This document shows positions 51,267 to 60,312 of a DNA stretch of 64,000 bases, piece by piece (position 1 is the first letter of the stretch; each line of letters begins with the position of its first letter). The position numbers and the translations under genes were made by a program. The notes under the pieces are model-generated. The model saw only the letters and a program-made list of their open reading frames with translations. It was not told the origin of the DNA and searched no databases. The DNA comes from Acidithiobacillus sp. YTS05 (GTDB lineage Bacteria; Pseudomonadota; Gammaproteobacteria; Acidithiobacillales; Acidithiobacillaceae), in NCBI RefSeq assembly GCF_024396695.1, contig NZ_CP094359.1, positions 2,139,501-2,203,500 on the forward strand, given 5' to 3'.

Positions 51267-52889
51267 TTAGCGACGAAGTAGCGCTCCTCGGGCCAGACCG
51301 AGAATGAGCGCCGAACTGAAAATACCGATGACCGACAGAGCCATACCATTGCCAATGGTTCCCTGCCGAAAATTTCCGTAGATGTAGGTAGAGATCACCT
51401 GCACGCCCGCCGGCTGCAGCATGAGTGAGGCCACCAGCTCCCGCATGGACAGGGCGAATACCACCGTCGCCCCACCTACCAGCATGGGCCAAAGCAAGGG
51501 TATCTGAATCCGCAAGACCGAGTGCAAGGGTGAGCCACCGTGGACCCTGCCCGCCTGCTCCAGGCGCGGGGGAATTTGCGCAAGACCGGTGCGGGCATAA
51601 CGAATGGCAAAGGGAAAAGTTCCCGTGGCGTAGGCCACGGCCAGGATGATTGGATGTCCAAAGACCGGAAGCTGGTTCCAGGGGGCATTCCAGAACAGGA
51701 TCATGCCCACCGCCAGCACCACGCCAGGGATGGCCATGGGCAGCGTGGCCAGCAGATCGACGAAGGCAGCGATGCGCCCACCCTTGCGGACCAGATTAGC
51801 GGCCAGCAGCGCCGATGCCATGCCAAACACCGCGACCAGGGCGGAAAGTCTGAGGCTGGTCTCCAGGGCCGAGAGGCCAGAAGAGCTGTGGGAGAGCACA
51901 TGGTGATAATGGTGCCAGGTGAAATTGCCCGCCTGTAGTCCCACGCTCAAGGCCTTTTCCAGGGAAACTGCAAGCACTGCAGCCAGCGGCAGAATCACCC
52001 CGATCAGCGCAAAGATCGAAATCGGCAAGATACTCCACCATACCCGGCGCGCTGGCGCACGGCGCTGGATGCGTCCCTCGTTGTTCCGCACCAGTGGCCG
52101 GTAGAGAAACCAGACCAATACCCCCAGGGCACAGAGGATCAGGCCAATGGCCGAGGCCTTGGGTAGATCCACCGGCCAGACGTTGGTGGCCGCCTCGATG
52201 CTGGTGCTGAGCACCTGCACTCCGGCATAGCCGGCCAGCAGGGCCGGCACGCCAAACTCTGCTGAGGTATCGAGAAAGACCAACAGTCCTGCTGCGGCCA
52301 GCGCGGGCAGCAGTAGCGGCAGAATGCCCAAACGAAAGGCACCCAGGGCCGAGGATCCATGTACCCGCGCTGCCTGTAGCAAGCGCGGATTACCATTCTC
52401 GAGGGCGGCTCGCAGCAGGATATAGACCAAGGGAGTGAGATGCAGGGCCATCACCATGCCCATGCCGGCCAGCGAGAACAAAAACTCTTCGAGCGTTGTG
52501 CCCAACGCTTGCCAGGCAGTCAGCTGCTCGATCATTCCTACGGGTCCGGTCAAGAGGCTCCAGGCCTCGGCGGTCAGATACGGAGGAATGAGGAACGGAA
52601 TCAGGATCAGCGCCTCCCAGAGGGGGCTGAGACGCGGTGGCACGAAATACAAGAGCAGGGCCAGACCCAGCCCCATAGGCAGGGAAAAGAGGACGGCCAG
52701 AGCGGCCATCCCCAGAGTTCCGGACAAGGACTTCAGAAACTGCTGGTCGACCCCGAGTTGCAGCAGGGCGATCCCGTGCGTCTGACCACCACTCGGCTGT
52801 AGCGCCTCGTAGATGATGGCCCCCAGGGGGGCTAAGACCAGCACCCCCAGGATGACATAGACCAACAGATGGTTGAAGAGGCGGCTCAC
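51267..52889 (-). CDS. ABC transporter permease, fused double domain
   Basis: A 540-residue inner-membrane permease with about twelve hydrophobic segments in two homologous halves (AfuB/FbpB/PhnU type). Each half has an EAA-like loop: AARVHGSSALGAFRLGILPLL in the first, AGRVHGGSPLHSVLRIQIPLL in the second. Its start overlaps the binding-protein stop as ATGA. It forms the channel for the substrate delivered by the neighbouring binding protein. Confidence 0.88.
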   Translation of the reverse strand: MSRLFNHLLVYVILGVLVLAPLGAIIYEALQPSGGQTHGIALLQLGVDQQFLKSLSGTLGMAALAVLFSLPMGLGLALLLYFVPPRLSPLWEALILIPFLIPPYLTAEAWSLLTGPVGMIEQLTAWQALGTTLEEFLFSLAGMGMVMALHLTPLVYILLRAALENGNPRLLQAARVHGSSALGAFRLGILPLLLPALAAAGLLVFLDTSAEFGVPALLAGYAGVQVLSTSIEAATNVWPVDLPKASAIGLILCALGVLVWFLYRPLVRNNEGRIQRRAPARRVWWSILPISIFALIGVILPLAAVLAVSLEKALSVGLQAGNFTWHHYHHVLSHSSSGLSALETSLRLSALVAVFGMASALLAANLVRKGGRIAAFVDLLATLPMAIPGVVLAVGMILFWNAPWNQLPVFGHPIILAVAYATGTFPFAIRYARTGLAQIPPRLEQAGRVHGGSPLHSVLRIQIPLLWPMLVGGATVVFALSMRELVASLMLQPAGVQVISTYIYGNFRQGTIGNGMALSVIGIFSSALILGLARGALLRR

Positions 52890-53863
52890 TGATCCAGAAT
52901 GTCCTTCTTGAAGCGCGCCAACACGGCAGGCTGCGTCGCCGCCAGTTTCGCCCAGTCGACGGGGGTCACCTTGAAACTGCCCATCTTGGCCATGATGGGC
53001 TTGGCGGGAACGCCTTGCAGGGCAGGATAGAGGTTGTTCTTGGCGACCAGATTTTGCCCCGCCGGAGACATCGCAAAGTCGACAAACTGCTCTGCCAACT
53101 TCTTATCCGGGGCAGATTTGAGAATCATGATCGGCCGAGGGATGACGATCGTGCCTTCTTTGGGATAGACCAGAGAGACCGAATTGCCTTGCGCCTTGGC
53201 GGCGACGGCGGCATGCCCCACACACTCCAGCATACCGCTGCGCTCGCCCGAGAGTACTGGCAATAACGCCGCATGATTGGTACCCGGCCAGACCGTGCCG
53301 TTGGCCTTCAGATCCTGCAAAAACTGCCAGGCCTTGTTGCCATACCGATCCACAAACGCCACCAACCAGCTCGAAGCAGTGCCGGAGAGCAACGGATTCG
53401 GTGCCGTAATCCGGTCTTTCCACTCGGGCTGGGTCAGGGCAAACCAGCTATCGGGCAGCTTGGCACCTGCAGGCAGGGCCTTGGTGTTGAAGACCATCGA
53501 CACCGTATCCAGGCCATAGGGCAGGAAAGGTGCGGACACCTGTGCAGGCTTGACCAGGGTCTTCTCAATGGCCGCTGGGTGGTAGGGGTAGACCATTCCC
53601 TGCTTCGCCAGATCCAGTCCTGCCGACCAGCCGGCGACCATCACGACATCGGCATGGGGATGATTGGCTTCGGCGGCCAGACGCGCCATGACCTTGCCGG
53701 TGCTAGAGGTCCAGACCTCGACATGATCCCCAGTCTTCTTTTCGAAGGCGGCGGCAAGGGATTTGGCCAGGGTAGCCGGGGCGGCACTGTAGAGGGTGAG
53801 GGTAGCGGCATGGGCGGCACTGGCCAGACCCAGACCCAGCAGGGCAATCACTAGACGTTTCAT
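52886..53863 (-). CDS. periplasmic substrate-binding protein, AfuA/2-aminoethylphosphonate type
   Basis: A 325-residue binding protein with a signal peptide (LVIALLGLGLASAAHA) and the family-1 iron/organophosphate fold (LTLYSAAPATLAKSLAAAFEKKTG, VWTSSTGKVMARLAAEAN, FLPYGLDTVSMVFNTKAL). The adjacent Tyr-Tyr pair that binds Fe(III) in FbpA is absent where expected (VDRYGNKAWQF), which favours an anion such as a phosphonate or sugar phosphate. Pho boxes upstream of the operon support this. AGGAG before the ATG at 53863 sets the start. Confidence 0.82.
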   Translation of the reverse strand: MKRLVIALLGLGLASAAHAATLTLYSAAPATLAKSLAAAFEKKTGDHVEVWTSSTGKVMARLAAEANHPHADVVMVAGWSAGLDLAKQGMVYPYHPAAIEKTLVKPAQVSAPFLPYGLDTVSMVFNTKALPAGAKLPDSWFALTQPEWKDRITAPNPLLSGTASSWLVAFVDRYGNKAWQFLQDLKANGTVWPGTNHAALLPVLSGERSGMLECVGHAAVAAKAQGNSVSLVYPKEGTIVIPRPIMILKSAPDKKLAEQFVDFAMSPAGQNLVAKNNLYPALQGVPAKPIMAKMGSFKVTPVDWAKLAATQPAVLARFKKDILDQ

Positions 53864-53873
53864 CGAAGCACTC

Positions 53874-54959
53874 CTATCGGTCGTTTGCGGAAGACTGCAC
53901 GGGAATACACCAACCGTGATCGGGGCGCAGATGCCACCGGCGCGGCCCCAGATCCCCCCGGCGGGACTGGGCGAGAAACTCCTGACCATCGGCGGCCTGC
54001 AACGTCAGCAGATAACGGCCTTCGTGCCAGTGCGAATGGCGCACCGTTGCCTCGGGGGCATCGCTAGGTGCTGCATCGATTTCCAGATCGTTTGGCCGCA
54101 ACAGCAGGGTGGCGCGCGTCGCGCCATTCAGCCCCGCAGATGCCGGTACCGGCCAGCGGCGGTCTTCCCACTGGATCAGGGCCTGCGTTCCCGCATGCTG
54201 CAAAACCGGCACATGCAGGGCGCGCACCGAACCACCCAGGCGCGCCACCACCAGGCTCGTCGGCTGCTGGTATAAGCTCTCCGGACTGTCCCACTGTTCC
54301 AGATGGCCGGCATGCAAAACGCCGACCCGGTGTCCCAGATAAAAGGCCTCGCTCGGATCATGGGTGACGTGCAGGGCCGTGATGCCTTCCTCGGCAAAGA
54401 GCTCGTGGAGAAATTCGCGCAAATTCTCGCGCACGCCGTGATCCAGCGCCGAGAGCGGCTCGTCCAACAACACGATGCGGGGCTTGGCGATGATGGCCCG
54501 GGCAATGGCGATACGCTGCTGTTGCCCCCCCGAAAGCTCGTGGGGTCGCCGGCGAGCGGCGGCAACAGGTATGGCCATGCGCTCCAGCAGGGTCATGGCG
54601 CGGGTTTTATCTACCGATTGCCGGCGCGCGCGCAGCGGGTAGAGTACATTCTCGAGCACGGTTAGGTGCGGCCAGAGGGCAGCATCCTGAAACACCATGC
54701 CAATCTGCCGTCGCTCTGGAGCGATGAAGATGCTATCCCCGTTCACCTGCTGACCATGGACTGAAACCGTTCCGCGTTGCGGACGCAACAGACCCGCAAT
54801 GACCGCCAGCAAAGTACTTTTGCCCGACCCGGACTCCCCCAGCAGACAGGCGTAGCTCCCCGCCGCCTGCTGCAAATGGACGTCTGCGAGTACGGGCCGC
54901 CCACCCAATTCGACTTGCAAGCCCTCGATCTGCAGCCCCGCCGGCGCGTCAGAAGGCAT
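53874..54959 (-). CDS. ABC transporter ATP-binding protein
   Basis: A 361-residue ATPase: Walker A GESGSGKST, Q-loop VFQDAALWPH, signature LSGGQQQR, Walker B IVLLDEPLSALD, switch His in HVTHDPSEA, and a C-terminal TOBE-like domain. The start overlaps the OprD-like porin 3' end by 11 bp, so porin and transporter were made from one message before the insertion. Confidence 0.9.
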   Translation of the reverse strand: MPSDAPAGLQIEGLQVELGGRPVLADVHLQQAAGSYACLLGESGSGKSTLLAVIAGLLRPQRGTVSVHGQQVNGDSIFIAPERRQIGMVFQDAALWPHLTVLENVLYPLRARRQSVDKTRAMTLLERMAIPVAAARRRPHELSGGQQQRIAIARAIIAKPRIVLLDEPLSALDHGVRENLREFLHELFAEEGITALHVTHDPSEAFYLGHRVGVLHAGHLEQWDSPESLYQQPTSLVVARLGGSVRALHVPVLQHAGTQALIQWEDRRWPVPASAGLNGATRATLLLRPNDLEIDAAPSDAPEATVRHSHWHEGRYLLTLQAADGQEFLAQSRRGDLGPRRWHLRPDHGWCIPVQSSANDR

Positions 54960-55687
54960 ACTGCAGCATCAGGCGGTTATAGATGTAAGAATGTCCGTCG
55001 TAGGCTGCCAGACCATTGTCGATGGCCACCCGGTCGCGGATGCTCAGGCCCTTGACCTGTATGGGGAAATAGGTCAAATCCAGATACACACCATCGGTTT
55101 TGCGCTCGTAATTGGTATTGAAATGGGCAAAGCCGGCCAGGAAACGGATCTGTTTTTGCCACGCGTCGAGGGCTGCACCCAGGCGCCAGGCATGCCCGGG
55201 ACCAAAGGCCAGAAGATTGTTCGTCATGAAGGAGGCATACATGGCGGTATAATTGCCGTAGGGGGAAACGATGGCACCCCCGCCGAAACTGTCGGCGTGC
55301 GGGTTGAGCTGGTTGTAGGCAAAGAAAAGATTGGCATGAGAAATCTTCACGCCCGCCTTCAGGCCCCAGAGAGTGGTGTTCACCGTCCCTTCTTGATCAA
55401 AGAGCTTCGCGTGGTAATTTTGCAGAATCCCGCTACTTTCCCACTCCCGCAAAAACTGTCCTGCGAGGTAGGGAGTAACACCGCCCATCTTCAGACCGTA
55501 TTGAGCGCTGCCGTAGAACAGGTTGGCGAACTGATAGAAGTTGTAATACCAGGCCGCCAATTTGGCGCCCATGACAGAATATTGGGCACCGAACGCCAAC
55601 GTACCGTTGCTGGCCGGCGTATCCGCTTTGAGACCTACTTTTTTTACCCCGTACAGAGGGTCTTCGTCGTAATTTGTCGGGTAGTAG
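54949..55687 (-). pseudogene. OprD-like porin, 3' part, separated by the IS element
   Basis: C-terminal part of an outer-membrane porin of the OprD type, beginning YPTNYDEDPLYGVKKVG and ending LMLQYAF with terminal Phe. It has no start of its own; the apparent upstream codons belong to the insertion element. It joins in frame to the 5' part at 56946-57496. The gene overlaps the ABC ATPase start. Polar loss of transporter expression is possible unless the element supplies a promoter. Confidence 0.85.
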
Positions 55688-55712
55688 TGAAGTGGCCCCC
55701 GAAAGTTGGACA
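55688..55712. repeat. left terminal inverted repeat of the IS
   Basis: Begins TGAAGTGGCCCCC and ends TTGGACA; matches the reverse complement of 56921-56945 at 18 of 25 positions. Confidence 0.9.
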
Positions 55713-55750
55713 AGGGGTTAAGCTCTGGGCTTCAGGAAAGGAGTCGAGGG

Positions 55751-56056
55751 ATGAAGGGAAAACGCAAGCAGTACAAGCCGGAATTCAAGGCGCAGGTAGC
55801 CCTGGCGGCTTTGCAGGGCGATAAGACGATGGCCGAGCTGGCTCAAGAATTTAGGGTACATCCCACCATGATCAATGCCTGGCGCCGGCAGCTGGTGGAG
55901 CATGCGGCCACGGCCTTTGAACGGGGAAAGTCCCAGACCGAGGAGCCCATGGACGTGCAGGCTTTGTATCGGAAGATCGGACAGCTGGAGATGGAACGCG
56001 ATTTTTTAGCCTCCAGGCCCGGTCTCATGCCCCGGATCGGGAAAGGCGCCAAATGA
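55751..56056 (+). CDS. IS3-family OrfA (helix-turn-helix)
   Basis: A 101-residue transposase component with an N-terminal helix-turn-helix (KQYKPEFKAQVALAALQG, MAELAQEFRVHPTMINAWRRQL) and a C-terminal leucine-zipper-like helix (YRKIGQLEMERDFL). The ATG at 55751 follows a GA-rich ribosome site. It overlaps orfB as ATGA rather than through an obvious slippery heptamer. Confidence 0.9.
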   Translation: MKGKRKQYKPEFKAQVALAALQGDKTMAELAQEFRVHPTMINAWRRQLVEHAATAFERGKSQTEEPMDVQALYRKIGQLEMERDFLASRPGLMPRIGKGAK

Positions 56057-56877
56057 TCGACCGGGCCCAAACCTCAGTTTCTGTGCAACGGCAATGCGCT
56101 CTTTTGGGCGTGCCCCGCAGTACGGTCTATTACCGCGCGCATCCTCGGCCGATGGGCGACGGGCTGTTGCGGGCGATCGATCGCCTCTACACCGCCTTTC
56201 CATTCATGGGTAGGCGGCAGATCCATCGGATGCTGAAAGCGGAGAATGTCGTGGTCAACCGCAAAACGGTACACCGGGCCATGCGTATCCTCGACATTGC
56301 CGCGGTGGCGCCCGGACCACACACCAGCAAGCCCCACCCCCAGCACCCAAAATATCCTTATCTGTTGCGTGGCGTGACGGTGGACCGTCCCCACCAGGTC
56401 TGGTCCGCGGATGTGACCTATCTGCCCATGGCACGAGGATTTCAATACCTCGTAGCCGTAGTGGACTGGTTCAGTCGTAAGGTGTTGTCCTGGCGGGTTT
56501 CCAACAGTCTTGATGCGGGTTTCTGCGTAGAGGCCCTGAAAGAGGCCATACGCCGCTATGGCACCCCCGAGATCTTCAACACGGATCAGGGCGCTCAGTT
56601 CACCGCGGAGTCCTTCCTCTCTGTACTCCGCCAGCACGGCATTCGAATCAGTATGGACGGCAAAGGCCGGGCCCTAGATAACGTCTTTGTCGAACGGCTT
56701 TGGCGCACCGTCAAATACGAGCACGTCTACCTACGGCCAGCAGAAACTGGAACCGAGCTGAAAGCTGGCCTCAGGACCTACTTCGACTGGTATAATGCCG
56801 AAAGACCGCACTCCTCTCTGGGAGACAGAACACCCGATGTGGTCTATGCAGAAGGTTTACAAAGGCTGGTGGCCTGA
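56053..56877 (+). CDS. IS3-family OrfB DDE transposase
   Basis: A 274-residue integrase-fold transposase with Asp120 (VWSADVTYLP), Asp178 (FNTDQGAQFT) and Glu214 (FVERLWRTVKYE). The 35-residue gap between Asp178 and Glu214 is the D-x35-E spacing of IS3. An HTH_21-like region (PFMGRRQIHRML) precedes it. The triad is intact, so the element may be active. Confidence 0.93.
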   Translation: MIDRAQTSVSVQRQCALLGVPRSTVYYRAHPRPMGDGLLRAIDRLYTAFPFMGRRQIHRMLKAENVVVNRKTVHRAMRILDIAAVAPGPHTSKPHPQHPKYPYLLRGVTVDRPHQVWSADVTYLPMARGFQYLVAVVDWFSRKVLSWRVSNSLDAGFCVEALKEAIRRYGTPEIFNTDQGAQFTAESFLSVLRQHGIRISMDGKGRALDNVFVERLWRTVKYEHVYLRPAETGTELKAGLRTYFDWYNAERPHSSLGDRTPDVVYAEGLQRLVA

Positions 56878-56920
56878 CCCGCCATGGAAACAGGTTCAGA
56901 GCTTAATCACTCCAGCAGGC

Positions 56921-56945
56921 TGTCCAATCCAGGGGGACCACCTCA
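56921..56945. repeat. right terminal inverted repeat of the IS
   Basis: Reads TGTCCAATCC to CCACCTCA on the plus strand; partner of 55688-55712. It is followed by the TAG duplication at 56946-56948. Confidence 0.9.
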
Positions 56946-57496
56946 TAGAGATTATCGCGATAGTAATTATCGGAGGTCCGGCTCTTCCAGCGGAAGATGC
57001 GCATGCCCTCGATCTTCAAGCCCGGCAAAGGCTGTAGCTCGGCAAAAACACCCTGGAAGGTCTGGGGCAGCATGCGGGAGTCTCGCGGTCCCATCCACGG
57101 GGTATTGATGACCTGATTGCCGACCCGGATGAGCAGACGCTTGGGCATCTGATACTGCAAATAGGCCTGCCCCAAGGCATTGATGGATGGCGCAATACCC
57201 ATCAGGGTGGTATCCACGTTTTTGCCGTCGCTGCCGTGGGTCCCCAGGCTATTGGCGGTAAAAAAACTCGCCCCAGCGCTGAAACCGTCGAGACTCCCGG
57301 TCCGGGCATTGAGAATACCGCCCAGACTGTAGGCATCCTCGTTTGCCTTTGTCGGCGCACCGTACAGTTTGCTGAAGTAATAGGAGCGAATGTCCCCACT
57401 CACCGAACCATTCCGGATGATCTGCGCCAGGGTATCGGCGTGACCATACAGCGGTAGCAGGGCTAGGGCGGAACATAGAAGATGGCGATTGCGCAT
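56946..57496 (-). pseudogene. OprD-like porin, 5' part, interrupted by the IS element
   Basis: N-terminal part of the porin: a signal peptide (LLCSALALLPLYGHA), then SVSGDIRSYYFSKLYG, GFSAGASFFTANSLG, VGNQVINTPWMGPRDSRMLPQTFQGVFAEL, typical of OprD porins. It stops at the element after NYYRDNLY. Removing the 1258-bp element plus one TAG copy leaves 1287 bp, 428 codons plus stop, with no frame change across the junction (DNLY then YPTNYD). The Pho-box promoter at 57532-57587 still drives it. Confidence 0.88.
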
Positions 57497-57531
57497 GGTC
57501 GGCGGTCCACAAATATTTTCTTGGGACCTGC

Positions 57532-57587
57532 ATCATAGCGCAGCAATGTGACAGTTTTATGAACTTTTCATGACACTATTGTGACGT
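57532..57587 (-). promoter_or_regulatory. Pho-box promoter of the porin-ABC-phosphatase operon
   Basis: On the minus strand four heptamers at 11-bp steps read ACGTCAC, GTGTCAT, AGTTCAT and CTGTCAC (57548-57587). Ten bp downstream lies a -10 TATGAT (57532-57537). Spacing and sequence are as expected for PhoB-activated promoters, where the box replaces the -35. Confidence 0.82.
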
Positions 57588-57784
57588 CTTTCCTGATTGA
57601 AGCATCTATCGAAGAATTTCACCCCAGGATTTTCCGAGCGCCAAAGGGGAATGGGGGTGGGTGTTACTACCGGTGGATAGCGGAAGAGGGATAGTGCAAC
57701 CAATACAGACAGGAAGGCGTTTCCGTGCGCAAAGCTTTGCGGCTTTAGAACCGATGCCTCGCCTGGACAATTAGCAGAACGGGC

Positions 57785-57820
57785 AAAAAAAAGAGCCCGA
57801 CATGCAGAGATGCAGGGCCC
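57785..57820 (-). terminator. probable terminator of the OmpA-like gene
   Basis: On the minus strand a GGGC...TGCA hairpin with a short loop (imperfect stem) is followed by a run of eight T. It lies 17 bp after the OmpA-like stop. The stretch 57588-57784 shows no gene. Confidence 0.7.
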
Positions 57821-57837
57821 GGTCCACAGTGGTGTAG

Positions 57838-58389
57838 CTACTTGACGGTGGTTTTCACCATGATGCTGGAATTGATCTCCACTCGCTGGTTCGCAAAGCG
57901 CCCCGCTGGCGTTGCGTTGGACGCGATGGGGTCTTCGTAGGAGTGGCCGGTTACCGACATTTTGCTGGGCGACACCCCATGTTTCGCCAAATAGGCGGCC
58001 ACACTTGCGGCGCGGGCCTTCGATAACTTGTAATTGTAGGCATAACTGCCGGTCTTGCTGCAGTATCCGTTCACATGAAGCACCGCCTCAGGATGCTTCT
58101 TCGAAAAATCCGCCACCTCATCCAGGGTACGGATGTCCCGGGACATCAATTTTGCTGAGTTGGTCTGGAAATTGATGCCGGTGATGGTAATCGGTTTACT
58201 TTCCAGCACAGTGCGTTCCACAGGAGCGATCGGTGCCGGTGGCGGCGGCGGAGGTGGCATAACAGACGCTACTGGCGCGACAGGGGCTGGTCCGGCTGGA
58301 CAAGGCGTAACTTCATACAAGCCGCAACCGGAAAGCGCTACCGCTCCTCCCAGCAGCATCAGCTTGGTAAACTGTGTGGAATATTTCAT
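57838..58389 (-). CDS. OmpA-family lipoprotein
   Basis: A 183-residue lipoprotein. Lipobox LSGCGL at the end of the signal, a Pro-rich linker (PPPPPPPAPIAP), then an OmpA/Pal peptidoglycan-binding domain (INFQTNSAKLMSRDIRTLDEVADF, VNGYCSKTGSYAYNYKLSKARAASVAAYLAKHGV, NQRVEI). AGGAGA lies 5 nt before the ATG at 58389. It probably tethers the outer membrane to the cell wall. Confidence 0.87.
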   Translation of the reverse strand: MKYSTQFTKLMLLGGAVALSGCGLYEVTPCPAGPAPVAPVASVMPPPPPPPAPIAPVERTVLESKPITITGINFQTNSAKLMSRDIRTLDEVADFSKKHPEAVLHVNGYCSKTGSYAYNYKLSKARAASVAAYLAKHGVSPSKMSVTGHSYEDPIASNATPAGRFANQRVEINSSIMVKTTVK

Positions 58390-58457
58390 AGAGGTCTCCT
58401 GCATTCAGAATGAGATTTGGGACCGCACGAATGAAACCGCGAGTGTGATATACCTGC

Positions 58458-59651
58458 TCAAAACATGAAGCCCGTCTCGACCATGCCGCGCAATTGGTTG
58501 GTATTGGGAAGCTGCGGATATGCTCCCGAAAATCCCAATCCTGCGGGAGTAGATGCGGTCACATACGACAATTCCGCACGCGCGAAGAAAGCTCCATCCT
58601 GATAGGTTGGGGTCAGGGTAATCGACCAGGCGTGAGAATCGGCAGGCAAATCGGTCAGCGTTGACGCAATACTGCCGGTGTTCAAACCGACGCCCAGTGG
58701 TCCACCGACGTGGAGGTATTCGACCCGAGCACCCAAAGATACCGTATTGGTAAAGCTGTAATCTGCCAGCACGGCGCCACCGTAGTTGTCAAAGGAGTGC
58801 GGAATACCCAGGCGCTGCGACTCGGGTGTATGCATGTACTGGAAGTAGGGCTCGATCATCCAAGGACCCGAGCTGAACTCATATTCTACACCGTAAATCT
58901 GGCTCTCGTTACCGATAGGGCTGTAGGCAGTGTCGTTAGCAATCGTTCGTGACTTGCCCAGCGTCCCTTGAGCATAGACACTCAGCGTGTTGGCGCTATT
59001 GATCGCGTAACTCAGCAGTCCACTGACGACGTTATATCGATTGGAGAAGTAGCCATCATTCCAGGAAATCGAGGCGCTCAGAGGGCCTGCACTGCCATTG
59101 AACTGCACGCCACGACTGATGATCGGCTCCATATCCCAGAGCAATCCCCGTTCAATGTTGATGTTTTGGTAGGTGAATCCACTCTCCGCACCGATCAGGG
59201 TCGGCAATTGCCCAATTTCGACGGAATAATCAGACGAAGGCGCAACCTTCAAATAGGCCACCGGAAGGGCCCCAAATTCCTGGATATTGCTGGAGGCGGA
59301 AGGAATGGCTGCGGCCAGTGTGGGGAAGCTATAGGCGCCCGCTTGCAGGTAAAACTGGATCGGACCATTTTCTTTCTGAATGATCACCATACCATTGGTG
59401 ACACCCGCGCCAACCCGTTTAGCACCCAAAGTTCCTGGAGCGCCCTGGGGATTGTCCTGGTAGAAGGCCATGCCACTGGCAATCCCTTGCGCGTCCAATT
59501 GCCCCAGAGGGCCGGCGCAAAAGGTCAGGGGACTGGGCAGTGACAAAGGGCTGGCGAGTGCCAAGCCGCTTGCCATAGGCAAAGCCAAGAATAGGGCGGA
59601 GATAGCCGCCAACTGTGGAGTACGGAGATGGCTTGAGCGATCGTGCGACAT
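58458..59651 (-). CDS. outer-membrane beta-barrel porin (sigma54-controlled)
   Basis: A 397-residue barrel protein with a signal peptide (AAISALFLALPMASGLALASP), a plausible porin-2 (BBP2/OmpL-like) pattern with ASGMAFYQDNPQGAPG, LKVAPSSDYSVEIGQLPTLIGAESGFTYQNINIERGLLWDMEPI, and a terminal Phe. AAAGGA lies 7 nt before the ATG at 59651. Its control region carries a sigma54 promoter and a perfect NtrC-like palindrome, as do the TonB receptor and exbB operon 40-55 kb away. It is therefore likely a channel for a nitrogenous solute. Confidence 0.78.
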   Translation of the reverse strand: MSHDRSSHLRTPQLAAISALFLALPMASGLALASPLSLPSPLTFCAGPLGQLDAQGIASGMAFYQDNPQGAPGTLGAKRVGAGVTNGMVIIQKENGPIQFYLQAGAYSFPTLAAAIPSASSNIQEFGALPVAYLKVAPSSDYSVEIGQLPTLIGAESGFTYQNINIERGLLWDMEPIISRGVQFNGSAGPLSASISWNDGYFSNRYNVVSGLLSYAINSANTLSVYAQGTLGKSRTIANDTAYSPIGNESQIYGVEYEFSSGPWMIEPYFQYMHTPESQRLGIPHSFDNYGGAVLADYSFTNTVSLGARVEYLHVGGPLGVGLNTGSIASTLTDLPADSHAWSITLTPTYQDGAFFARAELSYVTASTPAGLGFSGAYPQLPNTNQLRGMVETGFMF

Positions 59652-59693
59652 AGGGATTCCTTTGGTTGGCATTGAATACATCTGTTGCGACAA

Positions 59694-59709
59694 AGCAAAG
59701 TTCGTACCC
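59694..59709 (-). promoter_or_regulatory. sigma54 promoter of the porin gene
   Basis: The minus strand reads GGGTACGAACTTTGCT. GG and GC are 10 nt apart and it differs from TGGCACG-N4-TTGCT only at the first T and at C-to-T. Predicted start near 59683, 32 nt before the ATG. Confidence 0.75.
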
Positions 59710-59839
59710 AAACAACCCATACGCCAGATCTTGCAGTAAGATAAGGCGAAAACAATGCATTGATAGAAATTATCGAGAGCATACGTTTCCAGATTTGCGC
59801 ATAGATGTAATGCGTATAGCTGTAATTCGGTGCAGATGA

Positions 59840-59856
59840 TGCACTATAACAGTGCA
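59840..59856. promoter_or_regulatory. NtrC-like enhancer box upstream of the porin
   Basis: TGCACT-N5-AGTGCA is a perfect palindrome and a full match to TGCACY-N5-RGTGCA. It is centred about 165 bp upstream of the predicted sigma54 start, where enhancers often stand. A further TGCA half-site lies on each side. Confidence 0.65.
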
Positions 59857-60277
<421 letters not shown>

Positions 60278-60312
60278 CGAGTTGCACAGAGTACGCAGAT
60301 TCTTCGCAGCGG

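Larger units (their letters stand above)
55688..56945 (+). mobile_element. IS3-family insertion sequence (1258 bp)
   Basis: Bounded by 25-bp imperfect terminal inverted repeats (18 of 25 identical, starting TGARGTGGYCCCC and ending TTGGACA) and flanked by a 3-bp target duplication, TAG, at 55685-55687 and 56946-56948. It carries orfA and orfB. It inserted in the OprD-like porin gene. Intact ends, an intact DDE triad and clean duplication point to recent transposition. Confidence 0.93.

Noticed and set aside
52886..53863. Ferric iron (FbpA) binding protein
   Set aside because: The adjacent Tyr pair needed for Fe(III) is not present and the operon has Pho boxes rather than Fur sites.
55751..56877. 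Programmed -1 frameshift producing an OrfAB fusion in the IS
   Set aside because: orfA and orfB overlap as ATGA and I see no A-rich slippery heptamer at the junction; translational coupling is simpler, though frameshifting is not excluded.
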